A stretch of 34,499 bases of DNA from Qipengyuania sp. (GTDB taxonomy: Bacteria > Pseudomonadota > Alphaproteobacteria > Sphingomonadales > Sphingomonadaceae), in NCBI GenBank assembly GCA_019745075.1, contig JAIETR010000015.1, positions 1 to 34,499 of the forward strand, in the 5' to 3' direction. A model generated the notes under the pieces. The model was not told the origin of the DNA. It saw nothing but the letters and a program-made list of their open reading frames with translations, and ran no database searches. Made by a program: the position numbers and the translations under genes. Shown in pieces: positions 28,274 to 34,499 of this stretch. Every line of letters starts with the position of its first letter. Position 1 is the stretch's first letter.

Positions 28274-28830
28274 TGCTCGATCGCCTCCAATATTCTCACC
28301 GCAGTCTGAAGATGCGGCAGATCGCCGGTCCCGATGCGGATCGGCGCCTCGGCATAAGCGGGCGCGCGCTCGGCGTGCAAGCGGGCGAGGATTTCCGCCG
28401 GATCGCCGCTCCTGAGCAATGGCCGCGTGTCGCGCCGCCCGGTGCGCGCGACCAGCGTCGCAACATCGCAATCGAGCCATACCGCGATCGCGCGACCGAG
28501 GATCAGGGCGCGCGTTTCGGCATTGGCGAAGGCGCCGCCGCCGGTGGCGATCACGCCGTGCCCCTCACCAATCAGCCGCGCGATCACGCGGCGTTCGCCG
28601 TCGCGGAAATAGGACTCTCCGAATTCCTCGAAGATCTCCCCCACGCTGCGCTGCGCCGCTTCCTCGATGGCGGCGTCGCTGTCGATGAAGTCCTTGCCCA
28701 GCAGCCCCGCCAACCGCTGGCCGACGGTCGACTTGCCCGCCCCCATCAGACCGACCAGCACCACCGGCCGATCAAGCCGGCGCGCGAGCGCGGAGATCCG
28801 TTCAGCCGTGATTTCGCCTGCCAGGGTCAT
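28264..28830 (-). CDS. aroK: shikimate kinase
   Basis: A 188-residue P-loop kinase phosphorylating shikimate at the 3-hydroxyl. Walker A is GLMGAGKSTVG (about 27-37). The shikimate-binding DSDAAIEEAAQRSVGEIFEEFGE and GGGAFANAETRALI follow. The lid Arg is in RPLLRSGDP. Length is at the long end because of about 18 extra N-terminal residues before RPVVLVG. No better internal start is obvious. It is first in a two-gene aroK-aroB operon. It is divergent from the small membrane protein at 28900 with a 69-base gap. Confidence 0.95.
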   Translation of the reverse strand: MTLAGEITAERISALARRLDRPVVLVGLMGAGKSTVGQRLAGLLGKDFIDSDAAIEEAAQRSVGEIFEEFGESYFRDGERRVIARLIGEGHGVIATGGGAFANAETRALILGRAIAVWLDCDVATLVARTGRRDTRPLLRSGDPAEILARLHAERAPAYAEAPIRIGTGDLPHLQTAVRILEAIEQWL

Positions 28831-28899
28831 TGCCGCACGGCGTAGTTCTCGGCTATCGGGCGCGCAAGCCGAGTGAGTTCGATCACGCGGGGAGCCGCT

Positions 28900-29040
28900 T
28901 TGCCGAAACTGGGAAGAAGGAAAACCGGGTTGCTGATCGTGGTCGCGGTGCTGCTGATCGTCCTGGCCTGGTATCAGGGCGGCGAACGGTCGCTGCGGAC
29001 GATCGAGGAAGAGATCCCCGTGCCCGAGGGTGCGCTGTGA
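28900..29040 (+). CDS. small single-span membrane protein, TTG start
   Basis: A 46-residue ORF starting with TTG at 28900 behind GGGGAG (28889-28894, five-base spacing). The sequence has a positive N-terminus (LPKLGRRKTG), one hydrophobic span (LLIVVAVLLIVLAWYQ, about 11-26) and an acidic tail (TIEEEIPVPEGAL). Its TGA overlaps the GTG of the next gene (GTGA at 29037), a strong sign that both are translated together. The topology (positive side in) puts the tail in the periplasm. Function is unknown. It may partner the secreted protein downstream. Confidence 0.7.
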   Translation: MPKLGRRKTGLLIVVAVLLIVLAWYQGGERSLRTIEEEIPVPEGAL

Positions 29041-30908
29041 AGCGCGTGTCGATCGCATCGGCCGCAGTGCTGCTGGCAAGCGGCTCGACGCTGGTGCTGG
29101 CGCAGTCGCAGCCCGAAGACCTGCTGCCGCCGGGCTTTGACCAGCCGGCGCCGGCGCCCACCGCCACCCGCGCGCCCCGGCCCGGGCCGTCGCCAACGGC
29201 GACCCAGGCGCCGGACGCGCCAGCCGGTCCCGCGATGCAGCCGGGCGAGGTGGTCCAGGCGGTTCCTGGCGTCACGGCTGCCAACGGAGACGCGCCCGCG
29301 CTCGGCACCGGGATCGACCTGGCGCGCCTGCCCACGCTCGAGCAGCTCGAGGCGATGTCTACCGACGATCTCGACGAGCTGTTCGGTCTCAAGCCCAAGG
29401 TGGACATTCCCGCGGCGGCCCAGCGCGGGATGGATCGCGTCGGCGTGGTCGCGCCCGGCGAGGGCGGGCTGCCGGCGTTCTCGCTGGTCAGGCAGCCGGC
29501 CGAACTGGTCCGCGCGGCGCTAGCCGGCACCAGGGGCCCGGTGGTGTCGCGTTGGGGGCACATCCTGTTGCGCCGCGCGCTGGCGAGCCGCCTCGCCGCG
29601 CCCGCGGGCATGGACCCGGCCGAATTCGTCGCGCTGCGCGCCGCGCTGCTCAACCGGATGGGCGAGTTCGCCGTCGCCCGCGCGCTGGTCCAGGATGTCG
29701 ACACCGCCAATTATAGCCCTGCGCTGACCAACGCGGCCTTCGATTCGTATATCGGCACCGCCGACATTCTCGGCGCCTGCCCGGCCGTGCGGCTCGCGCG
29801 GAGCGACCGCGAGGACGCCGAATGGCGGATGACGGCCGCGATTTGCAGCGCCTTCTCGGGAGAGGCCACGAACGCCGAAAGCGATCTCAGGCGGTTGATC
29901 AACACCGGGCGCACCCAGCGCATCGACGGGTTGCTGGCGCAGCGCTATGCCGGGGCCGCCGGTGGCGGGCGACGCTCTGTCACGATCGAGTGGAACGACG
30001 TCTCCGAGCTCACACCGTGGCGCTTCGCGCTGTCCAACGCGGTCGGCCAGGAGATTCCCGCAACGCTTACCGCCGATCTCGGCGCATGGTATGCGCTGTC
30101 GGCAGCGACAGCGCCGATGCTGACCGCCGCGCAGCGCGCGCCCTCGGCCGATCTCGCGGCGCGCCGCGGTGTGCTGTCCGCAGCGGCGATGGTCGATCTC
30201 TATGCGCAGATTTTCGAAGAGGAGGAAGAGGGTGCGCTGGCCGATGCCGCGCAAAGCCTGCGCACCGCCTATGTCGGCGCCGACGCGGCGACGCGGCTCG
30301 CGGCCATCAAGGCTTTGTGGGGGGCGAGCGAAAGCGCGGACGATCCCTATGGGCGCTGGGTGCTCACCGCCAATGCGGCCGCGCGGCTCGATCCCAGCGA
30401 GGACATGGCGGGCGATGCCGGGCCGCTGATCGGCTCGATGCTGGCCGCCGGCTTCGACCGCGACGCCGCGCGCTGGGCGAGCGTGGTGCCGGCCGGGAGC
30501 CTGGGTTGGGCGTTGCTAACCCTCGCGCGGCCGCAGGCGCAGCCGGCGAGCGGCGGTCAGGTCGGCGATTTCCTCTCCGACGACGCCAGCAGCGAGCAGG
30601 CCAAGAGCCGCATGCTGATCGCCGGGCTGGCGGGCCTCGGCCGCGTCTCGCCCGGCGCCGCCTCCGACATTGCCGAGGATCTCGGGATCGATCTCCAACG
30701 CCGCAGCCGCTGGACCCAGGCCATCGACGCCGCTGCGGCGGGGCGCAACCAGGTGCTGGTCGTGCTGCTCGCCGGGCTTGGCATGCAGGGCGAGGCGTGG
30801 GAGCAGATGACCGCAGTGCATCTCTATCACGTGGTCAAGGCGCTCAACGATGTCGGGCTCGGCGCGGAGGCGCGGATGATCGCCGCCGAGGCGGTCGCGC
30901 GCGCCTGA
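29037..30908 (+). CDS. large predicted periplasmic protein, unknown function
   Basis: A 623-residue protein with a Sec signal peptide (VKRVSIASAAVLLASGSTLV, cleavage near LAQS). A Pro/Ala/Thr-rich linker (about 30-75) follows, then a long alpha-helical, Ala-rich region with repeat-like helices resembling helical hairpin solenoids. No catalytic motif is seen. The GTG start overlaps the stop of the small membrane protein. The frame remains open to 28830 but the upstream part is out of character. It ends two bases before xerD-like gene translation begins. The context does not reveal its job. I think the family is conserved in sphingomonads. Confidence 0.8.
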   Translation: MKRVSIASAAVLLASGSTLVLAQSQPEDLLPPGFDQPAPAPTATRAPRPGPSPTATQAPDAPAGPAMQPGEVVQAVPGVTAANGDAPALGTGIDLARLPTLEQLEAMSTDDLDELFGLKPKVDIPAAAQRGMDRVGVVAPGEGGLPAFSLVRQPAELVRAALAGTRGPVVSRWGHILLRRALASRLAAPAGMDPAEFVALRAALLNRMGEFAVARALVQDVDTANYSPALTNAAFDSYIGTADILGACPAVRLARSDREDAEWRMTAAICSAFSGEATNAESDLRRLINTGRTQRIDGLLAQRYAGAAGGGRRSVTIEWNDVSELTPWRFALSNAVGQEIPATLTADLGAWYALSAATAPMLTAAQRAPSADLAARRGVLSAAAMVDLYAQIFEEEEEGALADAAQSLRTAYVGADAATRLAAIKALWGASESADDPYGRWVLTANAAARLDPSEDMAGDAGPLIGSMLAAGFDRDAARWASVVPAGSLGWALLTLARPQAQPASGGQVGDFLSDDASSEQAKSRMLIAGLAGLGRVSPGAASDIAEDLGIDLQRRSRWTQAIDAAAAGRNQVLVVLLAGLGMQGEAWEQMTAVHLYHVVKALNDVGLGAEARMIAAEAVARA

Positions 30909-30909
30909 T

Positions 30910-31785
30910 TTGAGCGCGATCGACGACTTCCTGGCGATGCTCGCCGCCGAGCGCGGCGCGGCGGCGAACACGCTGGCCGCCTATCGCCGCGATCTCGAAC
31001 AGGCCGAGGCGTGGCTCGGCGATATTGCGGTTGCGGCGCCCGCGGACCTTGCCATCCTCGAAAAGCGCTGGGCCGGGCTCGCGCCATCGAGTGCGGCGCG
31101 CAAGGCTTCGGCTCTGCGCCAATTCTACGGCTTCCTGATCGACGAGGGCCGCCGCGGCGACGATCCCAGCCACGCCCTGCCGCGCGCCGCCACCCGCCGT
31201 CCCCTGCCCAAAATCCTCGGCCATGGCGACATCGCCGCGCTGTTCGCGCGGGCCGAACTGGAAGCGGACAGCGGCGACCCCGCCGCCGTTCGCCTCCTTG
31301 CGCTGCTTGAATTGCTTTACGGCTCGGGCCTGAGGGCGACCGAACTGGTGTCGCTGCCGCTCGCCGCGGCGCCGCGCGATGCGCCGTTCCTCACGGTGAC
31401 GGGCAAGGGCGGCACCCAGCGGATGGTGCCGGTCGGCGCGCGCGCGAGACAAGCTCTGACGCGCTGGCTCGCGGTGCGGCCGGCGGGCTCGAAGCACCTG
31501 TTCCCCGGCCGGAGCGGGCACATCACGCGGGTGCGGCTGTTCCAGATGCTGAAGGCACTCGCGGTACGGGCCGGGCTCGATCCCGCACGGCTCAGCCCAC
31601 ATGTCCTGCGCCATGCCTTCGCGACGCATCTGCTCGAGGGCGGGGCCGATCTGCGCGTCCTCCAGACCCTCCTGGGCCATGCCGATATCGCGACCACGCA
31701 GATCTACACCCACGTCGATGCCGCGCGGCTCGTGGCCCTGGTCAACGAGCGCCACCCGCTTGCGCGCGTGCGCGCGTGCGACTAG
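30910..31785 (+). CDS. xerD: XerD-like tyrosine recombinase
   Basis: A 291-residue site-specific recombinase with an N-terminal SAM-like domain (about 1-90, FLAMLAAERGAAANTLAAYR) and a catalytic domain with all residues visible. These are Arg142 (GSGLRATELVSL), Lys166 (TGKGGTQR), His231 and Arg234 (PHVLRHAFATHLL), His257 (LLGHADIATTQ) and the nucleophile Tyr266 (QIYTHV). With XerC it would resolve chromosome dimers at dif. Length and the absence of nearby att sites or integrase cargo argue for the housekeeping enzyme over a phage integrase. The start is TTG, one base after the preceding stop. accA follows 9 bases downstream. Confidence 0.93.
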   Translation: MSAIDDFLAMLAAERGAAANTLAAYRRDLEQAEAWLGDIAVAAPADLAILEKRWAGLAPSSAARKASALRQFYGFLIDEGRRGDDPSHALPRAATRRPLPKILGHGDIAALFARAELEADSGDPAAVRLLALLELLYGSGLRATELVSLPLAAAPRDAPFLTVTGKGGTQRMVPVGARARQALTRWLAVRPAGSKHLFPGRSGHITRVRLFQMLKALAVRAGLDPARLSPHVLRHAFATHLLEGGADLRVLQTLLGHADIATTQIYTHVDAARLVALVNERHPLARVRACD

Positions 31786-31794
31786 CGCCGCGCG

Positions 31795-32739
31795 ATGCTT
31801 TCCTACCTCGAATTCGAGAAGCCGGTCGCCGAGCTCGAACAGCGCATCGCCGAGCTCCGCAAGGCCTCCGAAAGCGACGAGGTTGACATCTCCGCGGAGA
31901 TTGCGCGGCTCGAGGAGCGCAGCGCCGAGCTGCTCGAGCGTACCTATGCCGGGCTGACACCCTGGCAGAAGACGCAAGTCGCGCGGCATCCGTCGCGGCC
32001 CCATTTCCGCGACTATGTCGAGCAGGCGTTCGAGGAATTCGTGCCGCTCGGCGGCGATCGCTCGTTTGGAGACGATCAGGCCATCCTGGGCGGCTTCGCG
32101 CGGCTCGGAGACCGGCGGGTGATGCTGATCGGCCACGAGAAGGGTCACGACACCGCCACCCGCATCCGTCACAACTTCGGCATGGGCAAGCCCGAGGGCT
32201 ATCGCAAGGCGATCCGGCTGATGGACATGGCGGGCCGCTTTGGATTGCCGGTGGTGACGCTGGTCGACACCTCCGGCGCCTTTCCCGGCATCGAAGCCGA
32301 GGAGCGCGGTCAGGCGGAAGCGATCGCCCGCGCGACCGAGGCCTGCCTGGCTTTGCCGGTCCCGATGGTGGCGGCGATCGTGGGCGAGGGCGGCTCGGGC
32401 GGCGCGGTCGCGCTCGCCAGCGCCGAACGCGTGCTGATGCTCGAGCACGCGGTTTATTCGGTCATCTCGCCCGAGGGCTGCGCCTCGATCTTGTGGCGAA
32501 CGGCGGAGAAAGCGCCCGAGGCGGCCGAGGCGATGAAGGTCAGCGCGCAGGAACTCGGGAAGCTGGGAGTCATCGACCGGATCGTGTCCGAGCCGGTCGG
32601 GGGCGCGCATCGCAATCCGGCTGCGGCCGCGGTCACGCTGGGCGAAGCGCTGGGCGAGGAACTCGACCAGCTGGCTGGCAAGCCGGCCGGCGAACTGATC
32701 CGGCTGCGCGAGGAGCGCTTCCTGCGCATGGCCGGCTGA
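31795..32739 (+). CDS. accA: acetyl-CoA carboxylase carboxyltransferase subunit alpha
   Basis: A 314-residue subunit that, with AccD, transfers CO2 from biotin carrier protein to acetyl-CoA, giving malonyl-CoA for fatty-acid synthesis. It has the N-terminal coiled coil ([20 protein letters not shown], about 4-23), [17 protein letters not shown], and [20 protein letters not shown]. The oxyanion-forming glycine motifs are [20 protein letters not shown] and [12 protein letters not shown]. Length equals the norm. It lies directly after xerD, probably in the same transcript. Its biotin requirement is met by bioB at 22074. Confidence 0.97.
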   Translation: MLSYLEFEKPVAELEQRIAELRKASESDEVDISAEIARLEERSAELLERTYAGLTPWQKTQVARHPSRPHFRDYVEQAFEEFVPLGGDRSFGDDQAILGGFARLGDRRVMLIGHEKGHDTATRIRHNFGMGKPEGYRKAIRLMDMAGRFGLPVVTLVDTSGAFPGIEAEERGQAEAIARATEACLALPVPMVAAIVGEGGSGGAVALASAERVLMLEHAVYSVISPEGCASILWRTAEKAPEAAEAMKVSAQELGKLGVIDRIVSEPVGGAHRNPAAAAVTLGEALGEELDQLAGKPAGELIRLREERFLRMAG

Positions 32740-32841
32740 GCCGCGCCCTCGCCTGGCCGGGAACATCGGCGGCCAGCCCAAGTTTTCTTCCCATTCTATC
32801 GTGCATCGGCCGGCGGTGTTCGGTCTGGGAAGGATTTTGTC

Positions 32842-34332
32842 ATGATAACAACTCACCCTGCGCGGCCCGTGCGCGCGCTTCTCCGCACTTCGGTCGCTGC
32901 TCTCGCCGTCGCGGCCTGCCCCGGCGCCAGCGCCCAGACCCGGACGGCTTCGACACCGCGGATCGCCCAGGCGGAGGCGCAGCAGGGGGCTCAGGCCAAT
33001 ACGCAGATTCTGCAGGAGTTCGGCGGGGCCATGACGGGGCCACAGGCGCAGTATGTCGAATCCGTAGGCAAGAACATCGCCGTCCAGTCGGGTCTCGCCA
33101 ATGCGCGCGATTCCTTCAATGTCGCGCTGCTTAACAGTTCGGTAAGCAACGCCTTCGCTTTACCCGGTGGTTATATTTACACCACCCGTCAGCTCGTCGG
33201 ACTGATGAACAACGAGGCCGAGCTGGCCGGCGTGCTCGGCCACGAAGTCGCGCATGTGGCCGCGCGCCACTCCCAGAGTCGCCAGCAAGCCGCGCAGCGC
33301 AACACGGTCCTGGGGGCTCTGGGCTCCATCCTTTCGGGTGTGCTGCTCGGCAACAGCGGGCTGGGCAGAGTCATCGGCCAGGGCATCCAGCAGGGGAGTC
33401 AGCTGCTGACGCTCAGGTTCTCGCGATCGCAGGAGCTCGAGGCCGATCGGCTCGGTCAGCAATATCTCGCCCGCGCCGGTTACGATCCGCGAGCGATGGC
33501 GACCTTGCTCGCCAGCCTGGCGCAGCAGACCACTCTCGATTCGCAGCTGCAAGGACGCAACTCGGCTCAAATGCCGGCCTGGGCCTCGACCCACCCCGAT
33601 CCCGCGAGCCGGGTCGCCGCCGCCAATCAGCGTGCCGGGCGCGCGGGCGGCATGACCAACCGCGATACCTTCCTGACCCGCATCGACGGCCTGCTCTATG
33701 GCGAGGATCCGAGGCAGGGCGTGATCGAAGGCCAGCAGTTTATCCATCCGGACCTGCAGCTGGCGTTCACCGCCCCCAATGGCTTCTACATGGTCAACGG
33801 CACCACCGCGGTCAGCATCAACGGCCAGAGCGGGCAGGCGCAGTTCACCGCTGGCCGGTATGCCGGGAACCTCGAGAACTACATCTACGATATGTTTCGG
33901 CAGATTGCCGGCCAGAATGCGCAGATCCAGCCTTCGGCGGTGCGGCGCACGACCGTGAACGGACTTCCCGCGGCCTATGCAACCGCGCGCGCCAACTCCG
34001 GGAACGGCCAGGTCGATGTGACGGTGTTCGCCTATGAATTCGCGCGCGACCGCGCCTTTCATTTCCAGGCCTTGACCGCTGCGGGGCGTTCGGGCGTGTT
34101 CAACCCGATGTTCGGATCGATGCGGCGGATCACGTCCGCCGAGGCCGGTCGCGCGATCCCGCGCCGGATCGACGTGGTAACCGTCGGCCCGCGCGACACC
34201 GTGCTCTCGCTCGCCGGCCGGATGGCCTATACCAATGCCCAGGTCGAACGCTTCCGGGTCCTCAACGGGCTGAAGGCGTCGGACAGGGTCGCGCCCGGTC
34301 AGAAGGTCAAGCTGGTCGTCTACGCCCGCTGA
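32842..34332 (+). CDS. M48-family zinc metalloprotease with LysM-like C-terminus
   Basis: A 496-residue exported protease related to BepA/LoiP. The zinc motif is H134-E-V-A-H138 (LGHEVAHVAARHS) with the third ligand in E198-LEAD. The C-terminal part, about 445-494 (VGPRDTVLSLAGRMAYTNAQ, RFRVLNGLKASDRVAPGQKV), resembles a LysM peptidoglycan-binding repeat. The signal is ambiguous: VAAC at 23-26 could be a lipobox, or cleavage could follow ASA at residue 31. It probably acts in periplasmic or outer-membrane protein quality control. Family members usually carry TPR repeats instead of the long beta-rich middle region (about 290-430) seen here. Confidence 0.93.
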   Translation: MITTHPARPVRALLRTSVAALAVAACPGASAQTRTASTPRIAQAEAQQGAQANTQILQEFGGAMTGPQAQYVESVGKNIAVQSGLANARDSFNVALLNSSVSNAFALPGGYIYTTRQLVGLMNNEAELAGVLGHEVAHVAARHSQSRQQAAQRNTVLGALGSILSGVLLGNSGLGRVIGQGIQQGSQLLTLRFSRSQELEADRLGQQYLARAGYDPRAMATLLASLAQQTTLDSQLQGRNSAQMPAWASTHPDPASRVAAANQRAGRAGGMTNRDTFLTRIDGLLYGEDPRQGVIEGQQFIHPDLQLAFTAPNGFYMVNGTTAVSINGQSGQAQFTAGRYAGNLENYIYDMFRQIAGQNAQIQPSAVRRTTVNGLPAAYATARANSGNGQVDVTVFAYEFARDRAFHFQALTAAGRSGVFNPMFGSMRRITSAEAGRAIPRRIDVVTVGPRDTVLSLAGRMAYTNAQVERFRVLNGLKASDRVAPGQKVKLVVYAR

Positions 34333-34360
34333 GCACGCGTTTCGCGATCCTAAAAAGAAA

Positions 34361-34382
34361 GCGGCGGGGTTGCCCCCGCCGC
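34361..34382 (-). terminator. intrinsic terminator of the Flp pilin gene
   Basis: GCGGCGGGG (34361-34369) pairs with CCCCGCCGC (34374-34382) around TTGC. Read on the minus strand the stem is followed by TTTCTTTTTA, a proper U-run, so it ends transcription of the pilin gene at 34407. It could also stall transcripts from the protease gene. Confidence 0.85.
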
Positions 34383-34406
34383 GTTCGCGTCTGTCGCTGG
34401 TCGCAA

Positions 34407-34499
34407 TTACGCGCCGGTCATATTGTTCGACACCTTGGTGAAGGTGCTCGACAGGTTGTTGCCGAGGCTCTGCATCGCGGTGATCGCGGCGACCGCGAT
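34407..34499 (-). CDS. Flp/Fap type IVb pilin, C-terminal fragment
   Basis: Only the last 30 codons lie in the window: IAVAAITAMQSLGNNLSSTF, then TKVSNNMTGA and TAA. This is the typical end of a Flp pilin (hydrophobic helix, then L-x-x-x-F-x-x-V-x-N-x-M), the major subunit of Tad adhesion pili. The rest, including the prepilin peptidase site, lies beyond the window edge. Tad assembly genes may follow there. Confidence 0.85.
   Translation of the reverse strand: MAVAAITAMQSLGNNLSSTFTKVSNNMTGA

Noticed and set aside
30910..31785. Phage or island integrase marking an integration site
   Set aside because: Length, motifs and placement between housekeeping genes fit XerD. No flanking tRNA, att repeats or phage genes are seen.

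Overview
The window looks like a chromosomal segment of a GC-rich alphaproteobacterium of the order Sphingomonadales (Sphingomonas/Erythrobacteraceae type). This rests on the strong G/C bias at third codon positions, two large TonB-dependent receptors (one Oar-like), a short Flp pilin, gene sets typical of that order, and REP-like palindromes of the kind sphingomonads scatter between genes. No database was consulted, so placement below the order is open.

Layout. 1-2283: end of a carbohydrate porin gene, then an Lrp/AsnC regulator divergent from alanine dehydrogenase. 2284-8202: a small unrecognised ORF and two convergent TonB-dependent receptor genes sharing one terminator. 8446-12698: topoisomerase IB, an NAD synthetase carrying an N-terminal helix-turn-helix domain, and an EamA transporter. 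12695-15523: ilvE (minus strand) with a leader ORF, a lipoprotein gene, and a divergent TlyA-type methyltransferase. 15776-26658: a propionyl-CoA to succinyl-CoA cluster (pccB, mce, a PaaG-like hydratase/isomerase, scpA, bioB, pccA, csaA) interrupted by small ORFs, a BrnT/BrnA toxin-antitoxin pair and many palindromic repeats. 26841-34499: a small conserved-looking protein, aroK-aroB (minus), a small membrane protein and a large secreted protein, a Xer recombinase, accA, an M48 protease with a LysM-like tail, and the end of a Flp pilin gene.

How the genes work together. PccA/PccB carboxylate propionyl-CoA, Mce epimerises the product and ScpA isomerises it to succinyl-CoA. BioB makes the biotin that PccA (and acetyl-CoA carboxylase, whose alpha subunit AccA is at 31795) needs. 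Ald, IlvE, AroK/AroB and NadE are central amino-acid and cofactor enzymes.

Two things stand out. First, NadE has about 81 extra N-terminal residues that read as a Cro/C1-type helix-turn-helix, and three copies of GATAATCG in alternating orientation lie directly before its start. This suggests a self-regulating NAD synthetase, analogous in logic to the HTH-bearing NadR of enterobacteria. Second, the propionate cluster is invaded by palindromic elements that sit not only between genes but in frame inside four of them (mce, scpA, bioB, pccA). One family is open in all six reading frames and shows compensatory changes in its hairpin stem. The same cluster carries two displaced gene-end fragments (mce 5' end, bioB 3' end) marking where small modules were inserted.
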